Shown: piece by piece, positions 6,674 through 12,901 of the stretch
How the letters are laid out: each line of letters begins with the position of its first letter
Position numbering within the stretch: position 1 is the first letter of the stretch
NCBI GenBank assembly: GCA_002410125.1
Contig: DHQH01000097.1
Location: forward strand, 4,447-17,347
From: Alphaproteobacteria bacterium UBA5343
GTDB taxonomy: Bacteria > Pseudomonadota > Alphaproteobacteria > RF32 > UBA5343
Reading direction: 5' to 3'
DNA length: 12,901 bases
The notes under the pieces: generated by a model
The model's input: the letters and a program-made list of their open reading frames with translations, nothing else
Told to the model about the DNA's origin: nothing
The model's database searches: none
Made by a program: the position numbers and the translations under genes

Positions 6674-6989
6674 AGAAAATACCTTAACTGTCAAACCTGA
6701 TAATGCAACTACCGTCCACATCTACCCATTTAAAAACGATTCTTATGATATCGTAAAATCAGAAATAAATGGCTATCACGGTCGTTTTAAAAACACTCTT
6801 TCAACCAAAACCTATTTAGTCACTAGAGGAGAAATAGAATTTGAAATTGAAGGCACAAAATATCTTTGTAAAAAGGATGACTTATTTTCGATTAAACCTA
6901 ATAAATGGCACTCAATGACAGGAAAAGATGCAGAGATAATCTTAACTTGCAACCCTCCATACAATCCAGAAACAGAAATAAGGATGTAA
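6660..6989 (+). CDS. small single-domain cupin protein
   Basis: 109 residues with the cupin beta-barrel pattern: TYLVTRGEIEFEIEG (51-65) is the first conserved strand pair ending at the turn glycine, and DDLFSIKPNKWHSM (73-86) is the second motif, with Pro80 and His84. Of the usual metal ligands only His84 is obvious; the first-motif HxH is missing (His40 lies nearby in GYHGRF), so metal binding is doubtful. Such proteins range from sugar isomerases to small-molecule sensors, and no substrate can be named. The ATG overlaps the helicase end by 14 bases and is preceded by AAGG about 8 bases upstream, which implies coupling. The link between helicase and cupin may be only positional. Confidence 0.75.
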   Translation: MKIAKENTLTVKPDNATTVHIYPFKNDSYDIVKSEINGYHGRFKNTLSTKTYLVTRGEIEFEIEGTKYLCKKDDLFSIKPNKWHSMTGKDAEIILTCNPPYNPETEIRM

Positions 6990-7044
6990 ATTTCACCATT
7001 ATTTAAAACATTCTTATTACAATCTAATACAAATCAAAACCTAT

Positions 7045-7165
7045 TCTGATGGATTTTGTACGAAGGTGCATTAAATCCAAAGCGAAAAAAACTTGAATGT
7101 AGCAATTCATACATGAGTTTTTTGAGACTACAGGATTTAATGTGATTTCGTGCAAAAGACGAGGA
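7045..7165 (+). repeat. palindromic element D with both family ends
   Basis: The best complete copy. TCTGATGGA (7045-7053) leads into TTTTGTACGA (7054-7063), which pairs with TCGTGCAAAA (7148-7157, one wobble). Next CATTAAATCC (7069-7078) pairs exactly with GGATTTAATG (7133-7142). The arm AAAAAACT (7086-7093) pairs with AGTTTTTT (7116-7123) around a TGAAT/ATTCA hairpin. The arm is 46 bases long, then GACTACA takes the place of the CGACA core. The two ends form imperfect terminal inverted repeats (TCT...TTTTGTACGA against TCGTGCAAAA...AGA). The terminal GACGAGGA contains the Shine-Dalgarno sequence of the next gene. Confidence 0.65.
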
Positions 7166-7177
7166 ACCAAACAAATG
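7161..7177 (+). promoter_or_regulatory. Shine-Dalgarno of the M20 peptidase, supplied by element D
   Basis: GAGGA (7161-7165) lies nine bases before ATG 7175-7177 and fixes the start there rather than at the in-frame GTG at 7142, whose extra 11 codons lie inside the repeat stem. Other copies read GACGAAGA at this place; here an A-to-G difference makes GACGAGGA, a better ribosome site. Confidence 0.6.
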
Positions 7178-8290
7178 ACAACTGTATTACAACTAACTAA
7201 AGACCTAATCCGTTTCAAATCCGTAACTGGTAACAAGCAAGAACTAGATAAATGTATTACCTATATTTTAGATTATTTCAAAGATACTAAAATATTCACT
7301 AAAAAATATGAAACACCAGATACTCCAACAGTTCTTTTCTTATCAAATTGTGACGAGCAAGAAAAACAATATGATGTATTAATGCTAGGTCATATTGATG
7401 TTGTTCCAGCTGATGATATAATGTTCAACCCAACAGAAAAAGACAGCAAGCTATATGGTCGTGGCTCCCTAGATATGAAATCTTGGGTCGCAGTTGCTAT
7501 GAATTCTCTAAAACATGTTATTAATAACAATATTGATATAAAATTTGCTCTTGCTATCACTACCGATGAAGAAAAAGGAGGCAAAGGTGCCGAATATTTT
7601 GTAGAACAAGCAGGCATTAAATCTACCGTTGTTTTAGATAATGATGTTGGTGGAGATATTAAAGAAATCATTCTCAAATGTAAAAACCCAAATATTATAA
7701 AAATCACGGCTACTGGTAAAGAAGCTCACGGCTCTATGCCTTGGGACGGTGATGATGCTATTGAAAAATTAATGCTAACCATTGCCAATATCAGAAAATT
7801 ATATCCATATCATTCAATCCACACTGGAGAGCCAAAAGATACTTGGATTGACACTATGCATACTGGAATTATCAATGCTGGCACCGCTCCAAACTGTATC
7901 CCAGATATTGCTGAAGCCACTCTTGATATTAGACTAACAGACACTAGTTCCGTTGAAGATCTAAAGAAAAAATTAGATTCTTGCATGTTAGATGGAGTTA
8001 GCTATGAAATCGCAAGCACCTCAATCCCTGTATTAATGGAAGAAGATAATAAACATATCAAAGCCTATAAAAACTTTGCTGAAAAAGCCCTTGGTTTTGA
8101 CTTAGAATTTGTAACCATGGGTGGGGCTACCGATTCTAGATTATTCGCTACCCTTGGCTCAACTATCATCATGCATAGCGGAACAGGTGCAGGAATGCAT
8201 TCTAAGATAGAATATGTAGAAATTGATTCTCTAAATAAAATATCCCAAATACAAATCGCCTTTTTAGAAAAATTTAAGGAATTGATTTAA
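7175..8290 (+). CDS. M20-family metallopeptidase / deacylase (DapE-ArgE-carboxypeptidase group)
   Basis: 371 residues from ATG 7175. Two-metal hydrolase motifs are in order: GHIDVVPAD (72-80) with His73 and Asp75, GRGSLDMK (95-102) with Asp100, TTDEEKGG (129-136) with the catalytic pair Glu132-Glu133, a further ligand in LDNDVGG (154-160), and His342 near the C-terminus (GAGMHSKIE). HGSMPW (185-190) is the dimerisation-domain histidine region. M20 enzymes cleave an amide bond in acyl amino acids or small peptides in the cytosol. The set includes DapE (succinyl-diaminopimelate), ArgE (acetylornithine) and CPG2-type carboxypeptidases; the sequence does not decide between them, and there are no lysine or arginine genes nearby. 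A short GC-rich dyad follows the stop (CCCAAC/GTTGGG, 8302-8315). Confidence 0.82.
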   Translation: MTTVLQLTKDLIRFKSVTGNKQELDKCITYILDYFKDTKIFTKKYETPDTPTVLFLSNCDEQEKQYDVLMLGHIDVVPADDIMFNPTEKDSKLYGRGSLDMKSWVAVAMNSLKHVINNNIDIKFALAITTDEEKGGKGAEYFVEQAGIKSTVVLDNDVGGDIKEIILKCKNPNIIKITATGKEAHGSMPWDGDDAIEKLMLTIANIRKLYPYHSIHTGEPKDTWIDTMHTGIINAGTAPNCIPDIAEATLDIRLTDTSSVEDLKKKLDSCMLDGVSYEIASTSIPVLMEEDNKHIKAYKNFAEKALGFDLEFVTMGGATDSRLFATLGSTIIMHSGTGAGMHSKIEYVEIDSLNKISQIQIAFLEKFKELI

Positions 8291-8315
8291 AGAAATTAAA
8301 CCCCAACAAGTTGGG

Positions 8316-8456
8316 TCTGAAGGATTTTGTACGAATAAAACGCTATAACAATCTTTGTATTATAAGAGATAGATATTAGGCATTTAAGTTCGAACGTTTA
8401 CAAAATAGTAAATGAGAACTTAAATAACGACATAGATACTCTTAGAATCAAAGATT
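8316..8456 (+). repeat. palindromic element C between convergent genes
   Basis: The 5' end is TCTGAAGGATTTTGTACGAA (8316-8335), nearly identical to element D. AATCTTTG (8350-8357) pairs exactly with CAAAGATT (8449-8456), TAAGAG (8363-8368) with CTCTTA (8439-8444), ATTTAAGTTC (8382-8391) with GAACTTAAAT (8416-8425), and TTTAC (8397-8401) with GTAAA (8408-8412). The core is TATTAGG (8374-8380), 47 bases, CGACA (8428-8432). The usual GTGCAAAAGAC end is not evident. The last two bases of the stem are part of the glycosyltransferase stop codon. It may serve both converging transcripts as a terminator. Confidence 0.6.
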
Positions 8457-9750
8457 AGTCAAGGAGTTCGCGGAGCTTAGATTCCAACACCAGAAAAGAA
8501 AACTCCCTCCTCGCCAACTCATAATTAAAATCTATAATTTTCTTTTTCAATTTTTGACTATTTAGGATTCTATTGATTTTCCAAACATCCCAAAATGTAA
8601 ACTTATTATTTTCAATCATCACGGTTTTAAAACCTTTGGAACCAATATCTGGCATATAAACAGGCTTATAATTATTGACAAAGATAGGTTTCTTTGCATT
8701 CACACATTCTACAAAAGCATTACCAAATCCTTCATAATCACTAAAATAAGTCTCTCCATCAGCAATTGCATGAGCATCTTCTACTGTATAGATTTTCTCT
8801 CCTTTAGAATTTTGCCCTCTAAATGCATCAAATCTATCACCTGCATATATAATTTGCCCACTAACTCCAAGCTTATCTGCTAATTCTTTTAGATTAAATA
8901 CCACTCCACCTTTTTTATCATCATCCCTATCAGAGCCAGTAATGACTAGTTTTATTTTTCTATCTCGCCTCAACTTATTTAATTTTGCAATTAGCTCAAC
9001 TGCTGTATCAATTCTTTTTCGCTCGACGATTCTAGTTACTTGAAATAATGCAATATCATCTTCTACTAATCCTAAATCAGCTCGCATATCTTTATTATAT
9101 TCATCTATCTCACCATAAGATTTCTCAAAATCCATCACATTTGGAACTTTTACAGCATCTTCATTAAATCTTCTTTTTACTGTTTCCACTCCAAATTCAT
9201 TAATCACTGCATGTTTCACATTATCTTGAATGATTGGGAAATTATCTACACAAATTCGCATAACTTTCATATGAGGAGATACATATCTATCACCTCTTTC
9301 CCAATGCCAATCATGATTATGAAGAATTACTTTTATAGCTCTTCCTGCATCAGATCTCACAAATTTCGCGATTCCCATTCCCATCGAGAAATGAAAAGGA
9401 AGTGATGAAGCATTTTCAGATATCAATACATCTAATTTTTTATCTTTTACCCACTTAGCTATTTTTTTCTGAATTTTATTAGATGTTTTTTCTAAATGAT
9501 TAAGTAACGGTTCTGCATCTTCATCAGGATTAAAAAATGCCTTATCTTGCTCATATAAGCATTCCTCAGAATCAAATGATAAAACAGGATAAACTGTTTG
9601 TTGTTTTTTAGGTAAAATATCTCGTTCAAAAAGTCCTGACAAAACATAGGGTTCATGCCCCATTTTTTGCATAACCTCTATCCATTTTTCAGTTTCAAGA
9701 CCAACACCGTCTTCACCACCAATTCTACCTAAAATTATTCCAATATTCAT
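8455..9750 (-). CDS. GT4-type (GT-B fold, retaining) glycosyltransferase
   Basis: 431 residues. The N-terminus MNIGIILGRIGGEDGVGLET (1-20) is the glycine-rich loop of a GT-B Rossmann domain that holds the acceptor. LHNHDWHWERGDRY (143-156) is a distinctive block. The donor-binding domain shows VTRIVERKRID (238-248) with the usual Arg/Lys pair, and YEGFGNAFVECV (339-350), an E-x7-E motif (Glu340, Glu348) that binds the nucleotide-sugar. The closest type I can recall is the cytosolic group making glucosylglycerate-like compatible solutes, but the acceptor cannot be named with confidence; no capsule or LPS genes are adjacent. AGGGA six bases before ATG 9750 supports the start. It stands alone, convergent with the M20 gene. 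Confidence 0.78.
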   Translation of the reverse strand: MNIGIILGRIGGEDGVGLETEKWIEVMQKMGHEPYVLSGLFERDILPKKQQTVYPVLSFDSEECLYEQDKAFFNPDEDAEPLLNHLEKTSNKIQKKIAKWVKDKKLDVLISENASSLPFHFSMGMGIAKFVRSDAGRAIKVILHNHDWHWERGDRYVSPHMKVMRICVDNFPIIQDNVKHAVINEFGVETVKRRFNEDAVKVPNVMDFEKSYGEIDEYNKDMRADLGLVEDDIALFQVTRIVERKRIDTAVELIAKLNKLRRDRKIKLVITGSDRDDDKKGGVVFNLKELADKLGVSGQIIYAGDRFDAFRGQNSKGEKIYTVEDAHAIADGETYFSDYEGFGNAFVECVNAKKPIFVNNYKPVYMPDIGSKGFKTVMIENNKFTFWDVWKINRILNSQKLKKKIIDFNYELARREFSFLVLESKLRELLD

Positions 9751-9788
9751 TGATTTCCCTAAGTATTACAAAGCTAAACACCCTATAA

Positions 9789-9816
9789 ACTATAACCACT
9801 ATTCTCTATACTTCAA
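9789..9816 (-). promoter_or_regulatory. putative promoter of the glycosyltransferase
   Basis: On the minus strand TTGAAG (9816-9811) and TATAGT (9794-9789) are 16 bases apart, and the start codon is about 40 bases downstream. The -10 matches 5 of 6 and the -35 matches 4 of 6 consensus bases. Confidence 0.45.
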
Positions 9817-9834
9817 TAGTTTTTCATCTTACAA

Positions 9835-9872
9835 ACAATAAAAAAAGAGGCTGTAATAAAACAACCCCTTTT
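9835..9872 (-). terminator. Rho-independent terminator of the nuclease-helicase gene (38-bp direct repeat, copy 1)
   Basis: The minus strand reads AAGGGGTTGT (9870-9861), loop TTTATT, ACAGCCTCTT (9854-9845), then a T-run (9846-9841): a 10-bp stem with two wobbles followed by U's, 13 bases after the stop codon. The 38 bases 9835-9872 are identical to 11438-11475. Confidence 0.85.
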
Positions 9873-9884
9873 TCAAAACAAATA

Positions 9885-11384
9885 TTAGTTATTTAATATT
9901 TTTAATAGCTCTCCAAATACAGCTTGATTATTTACTACTACAATTTCTAGCTTATATTTTACCCTGGTTACTGCCTGAAAAAGCATTTTAACTTGATCAT
10001 AAGGGTTTCCTCTCCGACCATTACTCTGTAAAACTTTATTTTTATCATAAAAAAAGACATCATCAATAATCACAATCACATTATCAAACTCTTGCCCAAT
10101 AACACCATGAGAACTATCTTCATATGTTATACAAGATTGGAATACATCAATTTTATCTGTATTATATTGAGATGGTGTATATGATATTAATCTATAGTCT
10201 ATTTTTTTATCAATATATTCTTGAGCAATCTCACCACTATTAAAATGAATTACTGAAACATTTTTTATTATTGTATTACCTTTTTTTCTTAAATTAAACA
10301 TAGCACTTATAAATTTTGCTATATTTTTATTAGTTCTTATCTTCTCTGTAAGATTAAAATCTCTACAACTACAACCTTTAACTACTTCAATTACTTTACT
10401 AAATTTTTCCCTACTACTAAGAGTTTGTGCAGCATCAAAACCTGCAATACAATTTATATTATATTTCTTAACAAAACTTAACACTTCATCTAATTGTCTC
10501 TTATAAATTCTCTGTGTTTCATCTATTATAATAACATCATATTTACTATTTCCATTACCATCAACAGCATTATCAAGAAATTTTTTTACTGATTTAACTT
10601 CTATTATTAACCAGTTATTATCTTCATTTAAAATACGATGTCCTTTATTGAGACATCCAACATGAATAACCAAAACAGTCATATCATCTTTCATATTTTT
10701 TTTTGCAATATCATATAATAATAATGTTTTTCCTGTTCCTGCCTTACCTTCAATAGATATGATGTTATTACCTCCCTCTTGAAATATAGAACTAATACTA
10801 CTTTTTATTTCTTCCTGTTGAGCAGTTAGAAAATACTTACCTTCTAAAAATTTTTGAGTAGAATTAAACGGAGAAACTAAATAATTAGATGGATTGAATA
10901 AATCATTTAAATTACCTTCATAAAATTTATTCTGAGCTTGCAAATAAGAAACTAAAACAGATATATCTACAACCTCAATATCTTTTTGTTTATTTAACAT
11001 ATATAAAGATTTATTACTCTTAACAAATGTAAATAAATGAATATCTTTATTTAAATACGATAAATAATAAGAGTTTCTTTCTAATTGTTTTAATATTTTA
11101 GCTTCCTCTGCTTCCTTTTTTAATTCAATATTTATAATACTATTTTCTGCCACCCTAAGCAAATCAAACTCTTTTGAAATTTGAGGAATTGAATAACCAA
11201 CATAAAAATTATTATAAAAATCCACAGACATCCGATTTTCTTTGAAAATACCACAAAGAGAGTTCAATACTTGCATTTCATGTTTTTTAATCTCTATACC
11301 TAAATAATTTTTATATTCTTCTAAAATATCACTATCTGTTATTTCTGATAATGATAAAATATTCACATCTCTAATATTACTCAT
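9885..11384 (-). CDS. PD-(D/E)XK nuclease-like domain fused to a DUF2075-type SF1 helicase; candidate defence gene
   Basis: 499 residues. The N-terminal about 120 residues look like a PD-(D/E)XK nuclease: Asp74 in KEFDLL, then Glu87-x-Lys89 in INIELKK, followed by a helix with QLERNSYYL. The rest is an SF1/DUF2075 P-loop helicase-type ATPase: Walker A GKAGTGKT (213-220), Walker B VIIIDETQR (284-292), GFDAAQ (315-320) as motif III, LTEKIRTN (345-352), SSHGVIGQEFDNVIVI (about 429-444) and a motif VI-like QAVTRVKYKLEIVV near 473-486. Nuclease plus SF1 ATPase in one protein is a common layout among anti-phage genes, so defence is the leading guess, but DNA repair is possible. AAAGGG six bases before ATG 11384 supports the start. 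It looks more AT-rich than its neighbours and is bracketed by identical 38-bp terminator repeats. Confidence 0.75.
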   Translation of the reverse strand: MSNIRDVNILSLSEITDSDILEEYKNYLGIEIKKHEMQVLNSLCGIFKENRMSVDFYNNFYVGYSIPQISKEFDLLRVAENSIINIELKKEAEEAKILKQLERNSYYLSYLNKDIHLFTFVKSNKSLYMLNKQKDIEVVDISVLVSYLQAQNKFYEGNLNDLFNPSNYLVSPFNSTQKFLEGKYFLTAQQEEIKSSISSIFQEGGNNIISIEGKAGTGKTLLLYDIAKKNMKDDMTVLVIHVGCLNKGHRILNEDNNWLIIEVKSVKKFLDNAVDGNGNSKYDVIIIDETQRIYKRQLDEVLSFVKKYNINCIAGFDAAQTLSSREKFSKVIEVVKGCSCRDFNLTEKIRTNKNIAKFISAMFNLRKKGNTIIKNVSVIHFNSGEIAQEYIDKKIDYRLISYTPSQYNTDKIDVFQSCITYEDSSHGVIGQEFDNVIVIIDDVFFYDKNKVLQSNGRRGNPYDQVKMLFQAVTRVKYKLEIVVVNNQAVFGELLKILNN

Positions 11385-11437
11385 AATAAACCCTTTCAGT
11401 TAAATTCAACAAATAGTAGCATTAAAATATAAATTAT

Positions 11438-11475
11438 ACAATAAAAAAAGAGGCTGTAATAAAACAACCCCTTTT
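11438..11475 (-). terminator. second copy of the 38-bp terminator repeat, upstream of the nuclease-helicase gene
   Basis: Identical in 38 bases to 9835-9872. The stem is 11448-11457 with 11464-11473 and has the same loop and minus-strand T-run. Here it lies 54 bp upstream of the gene's start codon, so it would end readthrough from groEL rather than terminate this gene. The nuclease-helicase promoter must lie in 11385-11437, a very AT-rich stretch where I see no clear boxes. Confidence 0.8.
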
Positions 11476-11511
11476 CATCATTAATCATAAGCTCATATTC
11501 TAAGCCTATTA

Positions 11512-11546
11512 GGTTAGTTGATTTTTAGGCGACAAGAAATCAACCC
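11512..11546 (+). repeat. hairpin G: repeat-family core without the inner arm
   Basis: GTTGATTT (11517-11524) pairs exactly with AAATCAAC (11537-11544). The 12-base loop reads TTAGGCGACAAG: the TTAGG and CGACA halves that are 45-47 bases apart in elements A, B and C are here fused with nothing between them. Confidence 0.5.
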
Positions 11547-11554
11547 ATACTATA

Positions 11555-11680
11555 GATAAAGTATTTTGTGAGAATAGAAAATAAACGGGATTTTGAATAA
11601 GCACTTCTCGTACAAACCAGTACTTGAACGTGTTTAGACATAAATCCCGTTTATTATTAGTCGTGCAAAAGACGAAGATA
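11555..11680 (+). repeat. palindromic element E with the family 3' end
   Basis: AATAAACGGGATTT (11580-11593) pairs perfectly with AAATCCCGTTTATT (11642-11655), 14 bp, the strongest stem of the set. Inside, AAGCAC (11599-11604) pairs with GTGTTT (11630-11635, one wobble), and GTAC (11610-11613) with GTAC (11620-11623) around loop AAACCA, followed by TTGAACG as in element A. TTTTG (11564-11568) can pair with CAAAA of TCGTGCAAAA (11661-11670), and GACGAAGA ends the element at 11678. Confidence 0.65.
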
Positions 11681-11714
11681 ACATTCTAAGCCTATTATAT
11701 GAGACATATAATAA

Positions 11715-11769
11715 GAATTAAGAAAGTCCTAAATTCTAGTGTAGCACTTTACTACATGAATTTAGGACT
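11715..11769 (-). terminator. probable groEL terminator
   Basis: AGTCCTAAATTC (11725-11736) pairs exactly with GAATTTAGGACT (11758-11769), and TGTAG/CTACA (11740-11744, 11752-11756) extends it inside. On the minus strand the 12-bp stem is followed by TTTCTTAATT, 38 bases after the groEL stop. Together with the elements above, this accounts for the 422-base gap 11385-11806; I see no gene in it. Confidence 0.6.
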
Positions 11770-11806
11770 ATTCGTAAATTATGTATTAGATGACCATAGA
11801 ATTGGC

Positions 11807-12901
11807 TTAGAAGCCCATACCAGGCATTCCACCCATACCACCGCCCATAGGAGCAGCAGGAACGGAAGCCCCACAACTTTCTTTTACTGGTTCATCAGCA
11901 ACCATTGCTTCAGTTGTAATTAATAAACCTGCAACAGATGCAGCATCTTGAAGAGCAGTTCTAACAACTTTAGTTGGATCAATAATACCGGCTTTTACCA
12001 TATCTGTATATTCACCAATTTGAGCATTATAACCAAAGTTTGAATCATTGCTTTCCATTAATTTGCCGGCAACAACTGCACCATCAACACCTGCATTTTC
12101 TGCGATTTGACGAACAGGAGCTTCAATTGCATTTTTCACAATTTTAATACCAGCTTCAATATCTGCATTGTCAGCTTTTAAATTTTCTAATACTTTTTTA
12201 GAATAAAGAAGTGCTACACCACCACCAGCAACAACACCTTCTTGAACGGCTGCTCTTGTTGCATGTAATGCATCATCAACTCTATCTTTCTTTTCTTTAA
12301 CTTCAACTTCTGATGCTCCACCAATTTTAAGAACGGCTACACCGCCTGAAAGTTTTGCTAATCTTTCTTGAAGTTTTTCTTTGTCATATTCTGAAGATGT
12401 TTCACCAATTTGTTGTTTGATTTGAGAACATCTAGCATCAATATGAGCTTTATCACCAGCACCATCAACAATTACTGTTTCTTCTTTAGTAATTGTAACT
12501 CTCTTAGCACTACCAAGCATTTCAATTGTTGTTTGCTCTAATTTAATGCCAAGTTCTTCTGATACCATTTCACCAGCTGTAAGAATAGAAATATCTTCTA
12601 GCATCGCTTTTCTTCTATCACCAAAACCAGGAGCTTTAACAGCACATACTTTAAGTCCACCGCGAAGTCTATTTACAACAAGAGTCGCTAATGCTTCACC
12701 TTCAATATCTTCTGCAATGATAAGAAGAGGTCTATTTGATTGAACAACAGCTTCTAAAACTGGAACAATAGCTTGTAGATTTGTAATTTTCTTATCAAAG
12801 ATTAAGATATATGGATTTTCAAACTCCACTGTCATTTTATCTGGATTTGTTACAAAATATGGAGATAAATAACCTCTGTCAAACTGCATACCTTCAACAA
12901 C
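11807..12901 (-). CDS. groL: chaperonin GroEL, partial (N-terminal third beyond right edge)
   Basis: 364 codons, open to the window edge, beginning VVEGMQFDRGYLSPYF, which corresponds to about residue 188 of Escherichia coli GroEL. The apical domain, intermediate domain and second equatorial segment are present: LLIIAEDIEGEALATLVVN, KAPGFGDRRKAMLEDI, DREKLQER-like YDKEKLQERLAKLSGGVAV, DALHATRAAVQEGVVAGGGVAL with the family's nucleotide-contact region, and the Gly-Met-rich tail GGGMGGMPGMGF. It folds cytosolic proteins as a double heptamer with GroES. groES is expected beyond the right edge, upstream on the minus strand, but is not visible. Two extra cysteines (in KVCAVK and DARCSQI) are unremarkable. 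The gene has noticeably more balanced codon use than the nuclease-helicase gene, as expected for a highly expressed gene. Confidence 0.98.
   Translation of the reverse strand, partial: VVEGMQFDRGYLSPYFVTNPDKMTVEFENPYILIFDKKITNLQAIVPVLEAVVQSNRPLLIIAEDIEGEALATLVVNRLRGGLKVCAVKAPGFGDRRKAMLEDISILTAGEMVSEELGIKLEQTTIEMLGSAKRVTITKEETVIVDGAGDKAHIDARCSQIKQQIGETSSEYDKEKLQERLAKLSGGVAVLKIGGASEVEVKEKKDRVDDALHATRAAVQEGVVAGGGVALLYSKKVLENLKADNADIEAGIKIVKNAIEAPVRQIAENAGVDGAVVAGKLMESNDSNFGYNAQIGEYTDMVKAGIIDPTKVVRTALQDAASVAGLLITTEAMVADEPVKESCGASVPAAPMGGGMGGMPGMGF

Larger units (their letters stand above)
11497..11697. repeat. 15-bp direct repeats bracketing the element G-E composite
   Basis: ATTCTAAGCCTATTA is found at 11497-11511 and again at 11683-11697, immediately outside the composite palindromic region (11512-11682). 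The arrangement resembles a target duplication. To the right lies a perfect dyad, TATTATATG-AGA-CATATAATA (11693-11713), overlapping the second copy. Confidence 0.6.

Noticed and set aside
9835..11475. 38-bp repeats as a CRISPR fragment or IS ends
   Set aside because: Only two copies 1.6 kb apart around one gene, in direct rather than inverted orientation. Each folds as a classical terminator with a T-run; no transposase or cas gene.
2887..11680. Palindromic elements as integron attC sites
   Set aside because: attC sites carry RYYYAAC and GTTRRRY core boxes and flank head-to-tail cassettes. Neither box is present at the stem bases, genes lie on both strands, and no integrase is seen.
11699..11923. 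Plus-strand frame overlapping the groEL 3' end
   Set aside because: It reads through the groEL terminator hairpin and antisense of the Gly-Met tail; no independent support.

Overview
The window looks like the chromosome of a low-GC alphaproteobacterium. G+C is roughly one third by eye, from the base composition and the AAA/AAT/ATA/TTA-rich codons. The evidence for the lineage is protein-level: a GroEL with a proteobacterial-type sequence, and a 929-residue DinG-type helicase carrying an N-terminal degenerate domain (conserved block near residues 68-92, 'FDILELFAFIYPARF') that I associate with alphaproteobacterial homologues. TGA is used as a stop and TGG as Trp, so the code is standard. A host-associated or anaerobic lifestyle is only an inference.

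Layout. 1-1015: a minus-strand ArsR-type regulator followed by an ArsP/DUF318-type permease that runs off the left edge. 1266-2870: two plus-strand genes, a cysteine-synthase-like PLP enzyme and a lone zeta-toxin/AAA_33-like P-loop kinase. 2995-3071: tRNA-Arg(CCU) on the minus strand. 3152-3667: a DUF1847-like protein (minus). 3884-6989: the DinG-like helicase overlapping a small cupin. 7175-8290: an M20 metallopeptidase/deacylase (plus). 8455-9750: a GT4 glycosyltransferase (minus). 9885-11384: a PD-(D/E)XK nuclease fused to a DUF2075-type SF1 helicase (minus). 11807-12901: the C-terminal two thirds of GroEL (minus), running off the right edge.

Two non-coding layers stand out. First, nearly every intergenic gap holds a palindromic, RNA-like element of about 80-140 bp. 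Several share ends (5' TCTGAWGGATTTTG, 3' GTGCAAAAGACGAAGAT) and several share a core (TTAGG, then a 45-47 nt hairpin arm, then CGACA), while the bases in the stems differ from copy to copy. One copy has lost its whole interior, one hairpin carries the core with no arm, and two elements are bracketed by 15-bp or ~22-bp direct repeats as if they had been inserted. I do not recognise this family. All assignable copies lie in the same orientation, whatever strand the flanking genes use. Depending on the copy, they sit where a terminator, a tRNA promoter or a Shine-Dalgarno sequence would be.

Second, the nuclease-helicase gene is bracketed by two identical 38-bp repeats, each a complete Rho-independent terminator. 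It therefore looks like a one-gene cassette inserted downstream of groEL, and it is the best candidate here for an anti-phage or anti-plasmid gene. No CRISPR, integrase, transposase or rRNA was seen.
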